53,496 nucleotides of DNA from contig VXMH01000096.1 in NCBI GenBank assembly GCA_009841235.1, positions 23,598 through 77,093 of the forward strand, given 5' to 3'. A model generated the notes under the pieces. That model did no database searches, was not told the origin of the DNA, and saw only the letters and a list, made by a program, of their open reading frames with translations. A program made the position numbers and the translations under genes. Positions 35,014-44,690 of this stretch are shown here, one piece after another. Numbering within the stretch: the stretch's first letter is position 1; every line of letters starts with the position of its first letter. This stretch comes from Caldilineaceae bacterium SB0661_bin_32. Lineage in GTDB: Bacteria > Chloroflexota > Anaerolineae > Caldilineales > Caldilineaceae.

Positions 35014-35080
35014 CGATCAGTTGGCAGTGATCGTTGAAGCCCTGCCAGCCGCGGGCCGCTGAAAACTGGAGACAAAAACC

Positions 35081-35998
35081 ATGCAGCTATCCGACATCAA
35101 AACCGTAGGCGTCGTCGGCGGCGGCACCATGGGCTTCGGCATCGCCATCAACTTCGCGCTCTGGGGCTACCCCACTATCATCAGCGACCTCTCCGACGAC
35201 GTACTGGCCGGGACCAGGGCCAGCATCACCCATGCCCTGCAGCTCTTCGTCGAAGGCGGGTTGATCGGCCAGCCGCGTGCCGAGGAAACGCTCGCCCGCA
35301 TCACCACCACCACCGACCTGGCGCAGCTGGCCGCCCAGAGCGACTTCATCACCGAAGCGATCGTCGAGCGGCTGCCCGACAAGCAGGCTCTGTTCAAAAG
35401 GCTCGACGAACTCTGCCCGCCCCACACCATTATCGCCAGCAACACCTCGCGCCTCCTGCTCAGCGACATCGGGGTGCACGCCCGTCGCCAGGACAAGCTG
35501 GTTCTCACTCACTACTTCGCCCCGCCGCACATCGTCCCCGGCGTCGAGGTCGCCAAAGTGCCGGGTGCCACCGACGAATCATTCGAGCTCACCTGCGAAC
35601 TGCTGAGCAGCACGCGCAAAATCCCCATCCGTGTGCGCGGGGAGAAATCAGGATATCTTGTCAACCGGATTCAGCACGCGATGGCGAGGGAGGCCAGCCA
35701 GCTGTGGGCCGAAGGCATGGCCAGCGCAGAGGATATCGAGCTGGGGATCGTCTCCACCTTCGGCTTCCGCATGCCCCACGAAGGCCCCTTCCTGCACTAC
35801 GACCTGGCAGGCATCTGGAAATGGCCCGAAGACGTGCGCAATCCCCACGCCATCGAAAACGAAAAGCTCCGCGAGCAGATGCTGAAAGCCCAGCCCTGGT
35901 TCCTGGACCCGGCCAACTTCGAAGAGGCCGTCGAAAAACGCGACCGGGAATACATCCGCCGCCTGAAAGAACTCTACTGGGAAGACACCGACCGCTAA
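35081..35998 (+). CDS. 3-Hydroxyacyl-CoA dehydrogenase-like protein
   Basis: 305 residues. The NAD-binding GGGTMGFGIA (about 14-23), the IASNTSRL turn and the THYFAPPHIVPGVEV segment with the catalytic His are those of 3-hydroxybutyryl-/3-hydroxyacyl-CoA dehydrogenases. The C-terminal helical domain is present but shorter, and ends in a charged stretch. Related enzymes act on other 3-hydroxy acids, such as L-gulonate, which would suit the sugar-acid neighbourhood. The substrate is undetermined. Confidence 0.87.
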   Translation: MQLSDIKTVGVVGGGTMGFGIAINFALWGYPTIISDLSDDVLAGTRASITHALQLFVEGGLIGQPRAEETLARITTTTDLAQLAAQSDFITEAIVERLPDKQALFKRLDELCPPHTIIASNTSRLLLSDIGVHARRQDKLVLTHYFAPPHIVPGVEVAKVPGATDESFELTCELLSSTRKIPIRVRGEKSGYLVNRIQHAMAREASQLWAEGMASAEDIELGIVSTFGFRMPHEGPFLHYDLAGIWKWPEDVRNPHAIENEKLREQMLKAQPWFLDPANFEEAVEKRDREYIRRLKELYWEDTDR

Positions 35999-36020
35999 CC
36001 ACTGCCCACCGGCCACTGAT

Positions 36021-37310
36021 TCAAATCTCTCGCGCCACCGCGGCCACCGCAGCAACCGTCTCGTCGACCACGTCCGCCGTATGCGCCGTTGACAGGAACC
36101 ACGCGCCCCGCTCCAGCGCTCGCACGCCCCGGTAGTGCAGCGCCTCCGTAAAGCGCACATAGCGCTCCTTGTCCGCCTGCTGTGAGCTGCGATAGTCGCT
36201 GACCTGCTCCTCCACGCCGAATCCTACGTGGAAGATCTGGGGGAAGCCCTCGACGCGGGCCTGAATGTCCGCTGCGTCCAACGCCTCCCCAATGCCCGCC
36301 ATCAACCGCGCCCCCTGCCTGTCGAGCGCGGCAAACGTCTCCGGCTTTTCCAATTCCTGCAGCGTCGCCACCAGCGCCGCCATGCACGCCGGATGTCCGT
36401 TGAAAGTGCCGCCGTGCATCACACCTCCGCTCGCGAACAGCTCCATCAGGTCGGCGCGCCCCGCGAAGCAGGAGACCGGAAACCCGCTCGCAATCGCCTT
36501 GCCAAAGGTCGCCAGGTCCGGCGTCACCCCAAAATGGGCCTGCGCGCCCCCCGGCGCAACCCGAAAGCCTGTGATCACCTCGTCAAATATCAGGATCGTG
36601 CCCGTGTCCGTGCACGCGCGGCGCACGCCTTCCAGGTAGCCGTCAGCCGGAAAGACTGTACTCGTATTGCACATCGCCGGCTCCATGATCACGCCCGCCA
36701 CATCCCCGCGCTCAAGCCGCTTTTCCAACAACTCCAGGTTGTTCCACGGCAGCACCTCCGTGTGCAACCCGGCCTGCAGGTCCTGTCCGGCGCTCGCGGG
36801 AACTGCGTTCGGCGCCTCCTCAGGGCCGTACTCCTCCGCGGTCGGCGCGATGCTCCACAAAATGTTGTCCATCCAACCGTGGTAGTGCCCCTCGAACTTG
36901 ATGATCACCGAACGCTGCGTAGCCGCCCGCGCCAGTCGGATCACCGCCTGCACCACCTCACTGCCCGCGCAGCTGAAGCGTACCCGCTCTGCGCACGGGA
37001 CCATCTCGCAGACCATCCTGGCCGCTTCCTGCTCGATCCGGCTCTGTCCCGCATAGAGGATGCCCGAGCCCAGCTGCTTCGCCACCGCCTCCAACACCGG
37101 CGCCGGGTTGTGGCCCAGAATCATGGGTCCCATGCCCAGGTAGTAATCGATCAGCCGGTTGCCGTCCGCGTCGTACAGGTAAGGGCCCTCGCCCCGCTCG
37201 AAAACCAGCGGCGTCGGCGCAATTCCCAGCCGGTAGTTACTGTTCACCCCGCCGGGCAGAGACTGCGATGCCTCGGCGATCAGTTGTCTCGATCCCTCAA
37301 AGGTCGTCAT
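36021..37310 (-). CDS. Class III aminotransferase, glutamate-1-semialdehyde aminomutase-like
   Basis: 429 residues from the ATG at 37310, which has AAGGA nine bases upstream; the ATG at 37319 does not. PLP-enzyme motifs: GHNPAPV, IFDEVITGFR (Asp that contacts the PLP nitrogen), and TFGKAIASGFP with the Schiff-base Lys. GSA aminomutases of haem biosynthesis share this layout, but members of this subgroup also include other omega-aminotransferases, and no haem gene is near. Overlap with true HemL function is uncertain. It is divergent from the next aminotransferase. Confidence 0.87.
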   Translation of the reverse strand: MTTFEGSRQLIAEASQSLPGGVNSNYRLGIAPTPLVFERGEGPYLYDADGNRLIDYYLGMGPMILGHNPAPVLEAVAKQLGSGILYAGQSRIEQEAARMVCEMVPCAERVRFSCAGSEVVQAVIRLARAATQRSVIIKFEGHYHGWMDNILWSIAPTAEEYGPEEAPNAVPASAGQDLQAGLHTEVLPWNNLELLEKRLERGDVAGVIMEPAMCNTSTVFPADGYLEGVRRACTDTGTILIFDEVITGFRVAPGGAQAHFGVTPDLATFGKAIASGFPVSCFAGRADLMELFASGGVMHGGTFNGHPACMAALVATLQELEKPETFAALDRQGARLMAGIGEALDAADIQARVEGFPQIFHVGFGVEEQVSDYRSSQQADKERYVRFTEALHYRGVRALERGAWFLSTAHTADVVDETVAAVAAVAREI

Positions 37311-37556
37311 CAGGCCCATTCCTTGTCTCGTGGTAACGATTCAGCCAAAGTCAATTCGCCCCTCCTTATACGCATCCGCAACCAACTGCCGCACCCGCTG
37401 ACTACTGACTACTACAGTTCCGCATTATCGCAGTTTCAGTCTGCCTGTACAACTGCGCGCAGGGTCGCACAATTGCTTTTTTGTCTGTTGGCGGGTACTC
37501 TTTTCCTACCTCAGTCCTCATCGACCTCCCGATTACACGACAGTGGAGATTCGCTC

Positions 37557-38792
37557 ATGTCAACCAACAGTCAGCGCTCAGGCAGCGAACCCGCAGAGCA
37601 GTTCACCTGGGCCGGAATGTACGCCCGCAGTGCATCTGAACCTAAGGCCTTGGGCGCAGGGAAACGCGGCCGGTACGACTTCGCCGTCGCCTATCCCGAT
37701 CCCGGCTCTCTGCCTCTGAAAGGGCTTCTCGATGGCCTGCGGGAGGCAATGGATGAGGAGGGCGGCGACCTCTCCCTCTACGCCAATCCCCAGGGCTACA
37801 CGCCCCTGCGCGAGTTCGTGGCCGCCAAGCTGCAACGCGACAGAGCGATCAACGTGACCGCCGACGACATCATCCTCGCCGACGGCTCCAGCCAGCCCAT
37901 CCACATGGTTGCCGAGACACTCCTGGATCCAGGCGACGTCGTCCTCACCGAGGATTTCGTCTACGCCGGCACACTCAATACGCTGCGCCGTTTTCGCGCC
38001 GACCTGCGCGGCGTCGCCACCGATGAAGAGGGCATGATTCCGGCCGCCATCGAAGAAGCCATCACCACTGCCAGCGCCGAGGGCAAAAAGCCCAAGTTCA
38101 TCTACACCGTGCCCACCTTTCAGAACCCGCAGGGCTGGACCATGACCCTCGCCCGCCGCAAGGCATTGGTGGCGCTTTCACAGCAATACGATGTGCCGAT
38201 TCTGGAGGATGACTGCTACGTCGACCTGCGTTACGAGGGCAACGACGTTACCTCGCTCCATTCTCTCGACGAGACCGGCCGCGTGCTCTACGTCGCCTCT
38301 TTTTCCAAAATCATCGCGCCGGGCATGCGCCTCGGGTATCTGACAGGCCCGCGGCAGTTCCTCGAACACGCGATCGGCGCAAAAAGCGGCGGCTCCGTAA
38401 ACACCTTCGCCTCATGGGCCGTCCATCGCTTCTCCACCACCCATCTCTATAGCCACATCGAGGAAATCAACGACATCCAGAAAGACCGCCGCGACGCCAT
38501 TCTCGACGCGCTCGACGAAAACTTCAGCGGCAGCGGCGCCACCTGGAGCCGGCCGCAGGGCGGGCTCTTCATCTGGCTGCAACTACCGGAGCACGCCGAC
38601 CTCGCCGCCGTCCGCGACGACATCCTCGATGAGTACGATGTCGGCTACCTCCCGGGCCCAAACTTTGCGCCCGACGGCGTCTCCGGGAAGAACTGCGCAC
38701 GGCTCTGCTTCGGCTACAACGGGCCTGAAGAGATCAAGGAAGGGATCCGTCGCCTGGCGACCGCCCTTCGCGCCAAAGGACTGATCCCGTAA
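37557..38792 (+). CDS. PLP-dependent aminotransferase, class I/II (2-aminoadipate/valine-type)
   Basis: 411 residues from the ATG at 37557, with GTGGAG upstream; a far longer open frame in the same register is fortuitous. ADGSSQPIHMV, NPQGWTM, the ILEDDCYVDLRY segment with the PLP-contacting Asp, and the SFSKIIAPGMRLGY motif with the Schiff-base Lys (about residue 252) match the MocR-like / 2-aminoadipate aminotransferase group. No winged helix is present, so it is an enzyme rather than a regulator. The amino donor and acceptor cannot be told. Confidence 0.9.
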   Translation: MSTNSQRSGSEPAEQFTWAGMYARSASEPKALGAGKRGRYDFAVAYPDPGSLPLKGLLDGLREAMDEEGGDLSLYANPQGYTPLREFVAAKLQRDRAINVTADDIILADGSSQPIHMVAETLLDPGDVVLTEDFVYAGTLNTLRRFRADLRGVATDEEGMIPAAIEEAITTASAEGKKPKFIYTVPTFQNPQGWTMTLARRKALVALSQQYDVPILEDDCYVDLRYEGNDVTSLHSLDETGRVLYVASFSKIIAPGMRLGYLTGPRQFLEHAIGAKSGGSVNTFASWAVHRFSTTHLYSHIEEINDIQKDRRDAILDALDENFSGSGATWSRPQGGLFIWLQLPEHADLAAVRDDILDEYDVGYLPGPNFAPDGVSGKNCARLCFGYNGPEEIKEGIRRLATALRAKGLIP

Positions 38793-38809
38793 TCGAATAT
38801 CACCCGCAA

Positions 38810-39610
38810 ATGACAGGCCATCCTGTCCACGACGAACTCGTCCAGGAGGTGCGCTCCTGGTACATCTGCGACTATCCGGCTCTGGGCAAGGTCGTGGCGC
38901 GCCGCCGGTTCGGCTACTACAGCCGCATCCAACAGACCGACTACTGCGACATCCACATTCTGGAACCGTTCGACGTGGCAGAGGCGTCCGCGTTCATTGC
39001 CGACGTGCGCACCTTCTACGGCCGGCGCCGCGTGCACATCTTCACCCACGGCAAGGCTGTCGACACACGGCTCTCCCACGCGCTGGAGCAGGCCGGCTGC
39101 GTCCGCGGCGCCGACATTCTCTATCTGGCCCATGTCAATAAGGGCGTGCCTCCCAAAGCCGAGTCAGGCCCTGGACGCATCGAGCCGGTTACGCCCGGCA
39201 ACCTCCGGGATTATACAGTTACAAAGCTGAAGGGGTTTGCCGGCAGCGAAGAGGAGCCGGACCCGGCTGCCGTCGAAGCCGATATGGCGGTCCGCCGGGC
39301 GGACCTGAATGCCGGCGGGGTCTTCCTCATCGCCCGTGTCGGCGACGAAGCCGCCGCTGTCATCGGTTGGTACGAGGGCTCCGACCGCTATATCTTCAAC
39401 CTGGCGACGCGGGCGCCCTTCCGCAATCAAGGCATCGCACGCCAGCTGCTGTCTCGCGTGCTCGCAGACACCTACGCACTGGGCAAACGATCGCTCCTGA
39501 TCAACACAGATCCGGCAGATACACCGGTACAGTTCTACCGTCGTCTGGGCTTCGTTGATGAGATCTACTGGAAGGGAAAGTGGCTCTGGGAAGGCTCTTC
39601 TTCCCGATAA
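38810..39610 (+). CDS. GNAT-family N-acetyltransferase
   Basis: 266 residues. The C-terminal half (about 130-262) has the acetyl-CoA pocket VIGWYEGSDRY, TRAPFRNQGIARQLL (the R/Q-x-x-G-x-G/A loop) and the VQFYRRLGF strand typical of the family. The N-terminal 125 residues are an additional, unrecognised alpha/beta part, possibly a decayed second GNAT domain. It follows the aminotransferase by 17 bases and is probably cotranscribed. Confidence 0.87.
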   Translation: MTGHPVHDELVQEVRSWYICDYPALGKVVARRRFGYYSRIQQTDYCDIHILEPFDVAEASAFIADVRTFYGRRRVHIFTHGKAVDTRLSHALEQAGCVRGADILYLAHVNKGVPPKAESGPGRIEPVTPGNLRDYTVTKLKGFAGSEEEPDPAAVEADMAVRRADLNAGGVFLIARVGDEAAAVIGWYEGSDRYIFNLATRAPFRNQGIARQLLSRVLADTYALGKRSLLINTDPADTPVQFYRRLGFVDEIYWKGKWLWEGSSSR

Positions 39611-39640
39611 CGGGCGGTCGGCCGCTTGCCGTCATCCGCA

Positions 39641-40168
39641 TCACTGGGGTAGAGGCAGATCAGAGTATTCCAGGTTGCCCAGGTCGGTCATTTCGCCATC
39701 TGTTATCTCAAAGAGGACCGCGTCGAGTGTACCCTCCTGGTACAACAGGAAGGAGCTCATCACGATGTCGAGAATGAGGCCGTACCGTCCGGATTCGAGA
39801 TCCTCGAACATGAAGCGGCCGCTGGCATCGGTATAGGTAATCGGCGCAGTCGACGGGTCGTACGCGACAACCCGCTCCGTGCCCTCATCATCACTCAGCG
39901 TCTCACCGATCGCGAGCTTCACATCGGCCACCGGCTGAAAGCCATCCTCCGTTTTCAAGAGGAGCACCCCGGTCAGAGCGCCGCTGCCAGCCGCGTTCTC
40001 TAGCGATGAGCTTGCCGCATCCGCCGCTCCGCTGTCCGCCCGTGGGCTGCCTGCCCTGCTGTCCCGTCCTGCTGTCGTCAGAGATGAGGTCTGCTCTTCC
40101 CCGGAAATGCCGCCGCTGCACCCCAGGAACAGCAGAACTGTAATGAGAATATAGGCCTGACGTTTCAT
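39641..40168 (-). CDS. Lipoprotein with a carboxypeptidase-regulatory-like (beta-sandwich) domain
   Basis: 175 residues from the ATG at 40168. The first 17 residues, MKRQAYILITVLLFLGC, are a signal peptide with a lipobox ending in the cysteine to be lipidated. A low-complexity Ser/Ala/Asp linker follows. The rest (GALTGVLLLKTEDGFQPVADVKLAIG through YTDASGRFMFEDLESG) resembles Cna-B/carboxypeptidase regulatory-like beta-sandwiches that sit at the cell surface. It lies directly downstream of a secreted protein gene on the same strand and may be cotranscribed. Function is unknown. Confidence 0.8.
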   Translation of the reverse strand: MKRQAYILITVLLFLGCSGGISGEEQTSSLTTAGRDSRAGSPRADSGAADAASSSLENAAGSGALTGVLLLKTEDGFQPVADVKLAIGETLSDDEGTERVVAYDPSTAPITYTDASGRFMFEDLESGRYGLILDIVMSSFLLYQEGTLDAVLFEITDGEMTDLGNLEYSDLPLPQ

Positions 40169-40224
40169 GAGCTGTTCCCGCAACGGGCAGTGAAACGCGT
40201 TCCCGCTTCCCTCACACTGAATCG

Positions 40225-41562
40225 TTACTGGTTGATCGCCTCGTACACCTGGAACTGGTCGTCCGTGGCGCCAGTCTTCAACTGGTTAACCACTGCTATG
40301 ATTTTGGCGCCGTCAGCTGTAGCCCTGCAGGTGGCGCTGCCCACATAGCCGTCCTGAATTTTGTTAGCCTGCAAGTCCGTCAAAGTCTCATTCGGTTGCA
40401 GTGTCCCCGTGACCGTGTAGGTCGTGTCGGTGAAACTGCACGCCACCGCTGTCTCTGACGACCCTACGTTCATCACATTGATGCTGGTGAAAAAACCGGC
40501 GTTGCGGTCGTTGATTGTAGGCATGCGCACAGCGCTCGTGGCATCGTCCGGATCAAAGCTGCCGTAAGCCGCAAACTGGGTTAAGGGAGAACTCCCGGCT
40601 CGTTGGCTGACAACCGCCGCCAGAGGCTGACTCGCGCTGTTTGTGGTTACATGGCCGGAGCCGATAAACTTCTCGCCGCCCGAACAGGTGGAATTGGCGC
40701 CGCTCTCAAAGGCGCCGCCCGCAAAAGTAACCGTCTGCCCGGCAGCGATCATCTGCGTTTCCGTGCAGGCGCCGCCCGCCGCCGACGGCATGTAGGATAC
40801 CGTTACACTGGTATCCGTGTCGCCCGTATTCTGTATCTGAATATCGGTGTTGATGCCGTTATTGTTGGCGTTCACCAGGGGTATTGCCGGATTGACGGCG
40901 CCGCTGGCGAACCCGTTGTAGGCCGCCATTGAGGCCGTATCTTCCAGAAACGCGACCACGACGACAGGCTCGTCGCTTGTCACCTTGGCTGAAAAGAGAT
41001 TACTCGTGTGCGGCTCCTGTTTCTGATAGAAATTATGCGAAGCGTAGGCCGCCAGCGCGATGTTCGTCGTGATCCCGTCGCTGTAATTCACCGTCACATT
41101 CGTAGAGGACGGGTTGGGATTCTGCAGAGCAAACCAGCTGTTGAAGCCTCCATCACTGTTCGCCATCAGCAGGGGCAGGTAGACAGTTGTGCTGCCCTGA
41201 TTTTCTCCTACGTACGTTCCTCCCGCTGTCAGCGCGCTGTTCATCATGTTGCTGAGCGCGGCGACCGGCTGATCCGATGAGATCACAACCGATCCGCTGA
41301 ATCCCTCCTGCACCGGCAGTGTGAAGTAGATCTTTGAACGGTCGCGCTCGATGATGTCAGTCAGCGTCTTTTCCAGGCTGCCATCCTGCCTGTAAAAGGC
41401 CAGGATGATATTGGCCGTGGATTGACTCATGTTGTAGGTCTGAATCGTAGATTTGTAGCCGGGAAACTGCCCCTGGGCATGAGTGTGCGAATAGCCTATG
41501 ACAAAGGCAAATACCAGTGCCAGTGCAACTGTGACAAAGGCAAAACGCTGTTTCCGTTTCAT
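40225..41562 (-). CDS. Secreted beta-rich protein of unknown function
   Basis: 445 residues from the ATG at 41562, which has GGAGCAG upstream; an earlier ATG is less likely. A signal peptide (basic MKRKQR then ~18 hydrophobic residues, ending near HTHAQG) is followed by repeated beta-strand units: each has an aromatic strand, an Asn/Thr-rich loop such as NPNPSSTNVTVNYSDG, and a Val-rich strand. The pattern suggests an Ig-like or beta-propeller-like surface protein. A good promoter lies about 70 bases upstream. It may work with the lipoprotein encoded next. Confidence 0.8.
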   Translation of the reverse strand: MKRKQRFAFVTVALALVFAFVIGYSHTHAQGQFPGYKSTIQTYNMSQSTANIILAFYRQDGSLEKTLTDIIERDRSKIYFTLPVQEGFSGSVVISSDQPVAALSNMMNSALTAGGTYVGENQGSTTVYLPLLMANSDGGFNSWFALQNPNPSSTNVTVNYSDGITTNIALAAYASHNFYQKQEPHTSNLFSAKVTSDEPVVVVAFLEDTASMAAYNGFASGAVNPAIPLVNANNNGINTDIQIQNTGDTDTSVTVSYMPSAAGGACTETQMIAAGQTVTFAGGAFESGANSTCSGGEKFIGSGHVTTNSASQPLAAVVSQRAGSSPLTQFAAYGSFDPDDATSAVRMPTINDRNAGFFTSINVMNVGSSETAVACSFTDTTYTVTGTLQPNETLTDLQANKIQDGYVGSATCRATADGAKIIAVVNQLKTGATDDQFQVYEAINQ

Positions 41563-41628
41563 ATCTCTGTACTGCTCCTTCCACAATAAATTGCGCGCTG
41601 CGCCGCAAGATCAGGGGCGTGAACTTTC

Positions 41629-41656
41629 ATTATAGTATTTCAGTGTAGTGTAACAA
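41629..41656 (-). promoter_or_regulatory. Promoter of the secreted-protein operon
   Basis: On the minus strand TTGTTA (41656-41651) and a perfect TATAAT (41634-41629) are 16 bases apart. They lie about 67 bases before the ATG at 41562. A second possible -35/-10 pair, TTGACG and TACACT with 17 bases between, overlaps slightly upstream. The rest of the 358-base gap up to 41920 shows nothing else. Confidence 0.7.
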
Positions 41657-41920
41657 AGTCATGCCGTCAACAACTATCCGGTCGGCGCATACGAACCTCG
41701 GAGGGCGCGCGACCGCGTATCGCCTGCCCTGCGTCGCGCGTAGACCAGGTTCTCCCGCTATGTATCGTCTGCATGCTGAAAGGGCCGCCAACCCTTGTCG
41801 CGCGCAGCGACTCGGGTCAGCATCAGGAGGGATAGGACTGTCTTGCACGGTGCCAGATCGGTTCGCCGCAGCTCCGACGCCGTCCGGGATGCGCAATGGG
41901 ACCGAGTATCGACCTCGATG

Positions 41921-42934
41921 CTATCGCTTCGCCCGCGGATCTTTGTCGCTGCGCCCAGGATCGCGACGGCCTGCCCGCCCGCGCAGAAGACTGCCGAAAA
42001 ACATCTGGCCCAGCGAATTGCCGTAATCCTCGCGTGAGGTCGGCTCCGTCAGGCGGTCCCAATCGCGCAGCTTCGCGTCTCGCTCCCACTTGGCCCGGCC
42101 CTCCACCAGCCCATCCAGCGCCTCCTCCAGCGGCTTGGCGTCCTCAGCCGACAAGTGCTCGCGCCACGTTTCCAGCAGCCCGGAAAACAGGTTCATCCGT
42201 TGCAGAATCGTATCGCGATTGGCGAACAGTGAGGCGGCCAACTCCGCAGGACTGGCGTCCAGTGCCGTACTGAGGGCGAAACGGCGCCCGGCCAGCTTCT
42301 GGCTTTCATTCCAACCGGGGGCATCGAACGCACCTTGGAAGAGAACCGCCGCCAGGAGTTCCGGCAACTGTTCCACCGCCGCCACAATGCCGTCATGTTC
42401 GAGCGGATCAATATAGAGGGGCTTCGCGCCCAACCGAGCCAGCAGATTGCTCACCAATTCCAGCGCGCTGGATTCGGTCTGCGTGGCCGCGCCAATGCAG
42501 AAAGTGCTGTCCTTGAACAGATCGCTGCGCGGCTCCGGCTGGCCGCTGATGTCAACGTATACCGGCCGGCCCGCGACAAAATGGATGCCTTCCGGCAGGT
42601 TGTCGGACGCAATCTCGAGCGCCGGCTGCATCACTGCCCCGATTCCCAGAATTACCGCGCCCTCAGCCACATCCTCGCGGATGTGCTGCAAAAACTCCTG
42701 AAGTTCCGACAGTGGTTCGGTGGCGATGACCAGGCTCGCGCTGTCGCAAGCTGAATGCAGATTCCACGTGGTCGAGTCGATCGCGCCCAGCTGCTTGGCC
42801 TCATTCATCCGCGAAGGCTCGCGGTCATGGCCGATGACCTGGTAGTTGCCCGCATTTTCGCGTAACGAAAGACCGATGCTGGTCCCAATCAAGTCCATCC
42901 CAACTATCGTGATTCTTGCTGTCGTCTCTGCCAT
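41921..42934 (-). CDS. Prephenate dehydrogenase (TyrA)-like protein lacking key residues
   Basis: 337 residues. The Rossmann start VGMDLIGTSIGLSL and the overall order match TyrA, but three family features are altered. The glycine-rich loop reads GMDLIG rather than GxGLIG. The HPMAG-type motif reads GRPVYV. The SHLPH-type helix reads EQLPELLA, so both histidines are lost. The protein is therefore unlikely to be a normal prephenate dehydrogenase; a pseudoenzyme or an altered dehydrogenase is possible. The C-terminus is a basic Arg/Asp tail. Confidence 0.78.
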   Translation of the reverse strand: MAETTARITIVGMDLIGTSIGLSLRENAGNYQVIGHDREPSRMNEAKQLGAIDSTTWNLHSACDSASLVIATEPLSELQEFLQHIREDVAEGAVILGIGAVMQPALEIASDNLPEGIHFVAGRPVYVDISGQPEPRSDLFKDSTFCIGAATQTESSALELVSNLLARLGAKPLYIDPLEHDGIVAAVEQLPELLAAVLFQGAFDAPGWNESQKLAGRRFALSTALDASPAELAASLFANRDTILQRMNLFSGLLETWREHLSAEDAKPLEEALDGLVEGRAKWERDAKLRDWDRLTEPTSREDYGNSLGQMFFGSLLRGRAGRRDPGRSDKDPRAKR

Positions 42935-43137
42935 AAGTTGCCGTCCTGAATGTTGTCAAGATCGCGCCCCGGTGCGCGCACCAAGTTCGCCCCGAATAGA
43001 GGGCCGGTCTGGATCTGTCGTTGAAAGACGGCAAGGTCCCGTCTGATTTGGCAGACGCCGTCGGCAGAAACCGCGCCGGCCCATCCAGCCTCCGGTCCTG
43101 CCCTGCCTCGAACCCCATGTCACGGCGTCGGTTGGGA

Positions 43138-43755
43138 TCAGTTCTGGCTGTCTGCCCACTGCAGCGCGGCCAGAAGGCGCATTCGATCCTCTGCCGCCCC
43201 TTGCCGCCCGCGACCCTCTGCCCATCGTGTCTCCGAATCGTCCGCCGAAGTCAACACAGCCTCCGCACGCCCTGTCTCGTCCTGATGATGGGCGATCAAC
43301 CAGCAAGTAAGCGGGCTGCATCCATCCGCATCGGCCCAACGCGCGCCAATGCGCGGATGCGTCAAATGAACATGCAGCAGATAGCGCCAGCCGCCGTTCG
43401 GGTCCTCAACCGTCAGGCGGGGGGCGAGCCCTGGCGCAAACGTCTCCATCAACACAAGCGCTGTCCGCACCCACGCGTTGAGTGACAGACCGGCCTTCGC
43501 GGCCGCCAGCTTGCCCGCATCATGGAGCAGCGCCGCCGCCGCCAGGTCCGAATCATCCCACCCAGCGCTCTGCAAGGTGGTCAAGACGTTCAAGCTGTGT
43601 CGCTGGGCATCCACCGGCATCTGCTGAAAACGGGTCAGCCCGGCGGTTGGAAGAAATTGGGCTGCCTGCTGCAGCTCCTCAGCCGAAACGGAAGCGGTAA
43701 TACCGCGCACGAACTGGCGTATGCGCCGCGTAATCCTGCGGGCCGTTCCCTGCAT
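43138..43755 (-). CDS. HD-domain phosphohydrolase
   Basis: 205 residues. The metal-binding H-HD-H-H-D set is visible: QRHSLNVL, LLHDAGK, LLHVHLTHPRIGA, IAHHQDE and a late Asp in QWADSQ. HD proteins hydrolyse nucleotides or cyclic dinucleotides. The N-terminal 40 residues are basic. It resembles the small HD proteins often found near genes for cell-envelope or nucleotide metabolism; no partner is obvious here. The start ATG has no strong Shine-Dalgarno site. Confidence 0.82.
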   Translation of the reverse strand: MQGTARRITRRIRQFVRGITASVSAEELQQAAQFLPTAGLTRFQQMPVDAQRHSLNVLTTLQSAGWDDSDLAAAALLHDAGKLAAAKAGLSLNAWVRTALVLMETFAPGLAPRLTVEDPNGGWRYLLHVHLTHPRIGARWADADGCSPLTCWLIAHHQDETGRAEAVLTSADDSETRWAEGRGRQGAAEDRMRLLAALQWADSQN

Positions 43756-43972
43756 CTGTCAATCCAGTCCAACTCCTGTCGCCCCATAATACTCAATCAC
43801 TGCCCCCCCACCCAAATAGGCAACAACCGCCGCACCTTCCATCTCCCGACCACAATTCAACCGCCCCAACCGCGTAACGACTCATCCCCAAGCAGTCCTC
43901 CACCCAGACTGACCCGAGCAAAGGCTGCTCTCACTCCTCTCTGCTCGCCACTGACCACTGCCGTTCCGATTT

Positions 43973-44689
43973 TCAGCTCCCGAAAGCGAGAAAAAGCCAC
44001 CTGACGACCTGGCCGGCCAACCCGCTGATGAAGCCGCCTCCGAGGTAGATCGCCGCCAGCAAAATGATGAAGCCATAGCGGCCCAGGGCCATGCGCAGCT
44101 GAAAATTATCGCCGGGCAGAAGGGCGAACAGTATATGGGAGCCATCCAGCGGCGGAATCGGAATCAGATTGAAGACAAACAGCAGCGTGTTGATCCAGAC
44201 GAAAAAGGTCAGAAAACGTTCCAGCATGGGAACGTCGGCGAACGGGACAAGGAATGCGCCCACCGCAGCCAGCACCAAATTGCTGACAGGGCCCGCCGCA
44301 GCCACCAGAACTGTCCCCAATCGTACGTCGACGTCGATATTGCCGGGATTCCACTGCACCGGTTTGGCCCAACCGAATCCGGTAAAAAGGATCAAGAGAG
44401 CGCCAAACGGATCGATATGGGCGATAGGATTGAAAGTGTAGCGCCCCTGCATGCGCGGCGTGGGGTCACCCAACTGCACGGCCATTGCAGCATGCGCCAT
44501 CTCGTGGACCGGTAAAGCAACCAGAATGATCACCGCGACCGCGACGAGCCACAATGGATCGCCCATTCGCCCCAGCGAGCTGCCCCCGGAAAGAAGCGCA
44601 ACGAGGACCAGTATCCCGACGACCCCGATCCCGATCTGCTGCCCGCGGCTGAGGGCGTTCCAGCCCCGGCCGCCAGTACCTTGATACAT
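43973..44689 (-). CDS. Site-2-protease-family (M50) membrane metalloprotease
   Basis: 238 residues from the ATG at 44689, which directly follows the glycosyltransferase stop (TGAAATG). The catalytic HEMAH lies in the second hydrophobic stretch and the third zinc ligand in NLIPIPPLDGSHIL; about five membrane segments are seen. The PQRAxY-type NPIAHIDPFG loop is family-typical. Such short S2P homologues cleave membrane-bound substrates. Coupling to a membrane glycosyltransferase suggests an envelope role, not proven. Confidence 0.9.
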   Translation of the reverse strand: MYQGTGGRGWNALSRGQQIGIGVVGILVLVALLSGGSSLGRMGDPLWLVAVAVIILVALPVHEMAHAAMAVQLGDPTPRMQGRYTFNPIAHIDPFGALLILFTGFGWAKPVQWNPGNIDVDVRLGTVLVAAAGPVSNLVLAAVGAFLVPFADVPMLERFLTFFVWINTLLFVFNLIPIPPLDGSHILFALLPGDNFQLRMALGRYGFIILLAAIYLGGGFISGLAGQVVRWLFLAFGS

Positions 44690-44690
44690 T

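Noticed and set aside
35012..35035. 8-base inverted repeat at the DinB-like gene stop considered as a terminator
   Set aside because: The stem is short and AT-containing and is followed by no run of T.
36228..37556. Long plus-strand frame running into the aminotransferase gene
   Set aside because: The first 440 residues are antisense to a class III aminotransferase with clear motifs, while the aminotransferase on the plus strand has its own ATG and ribosome site at 37557.
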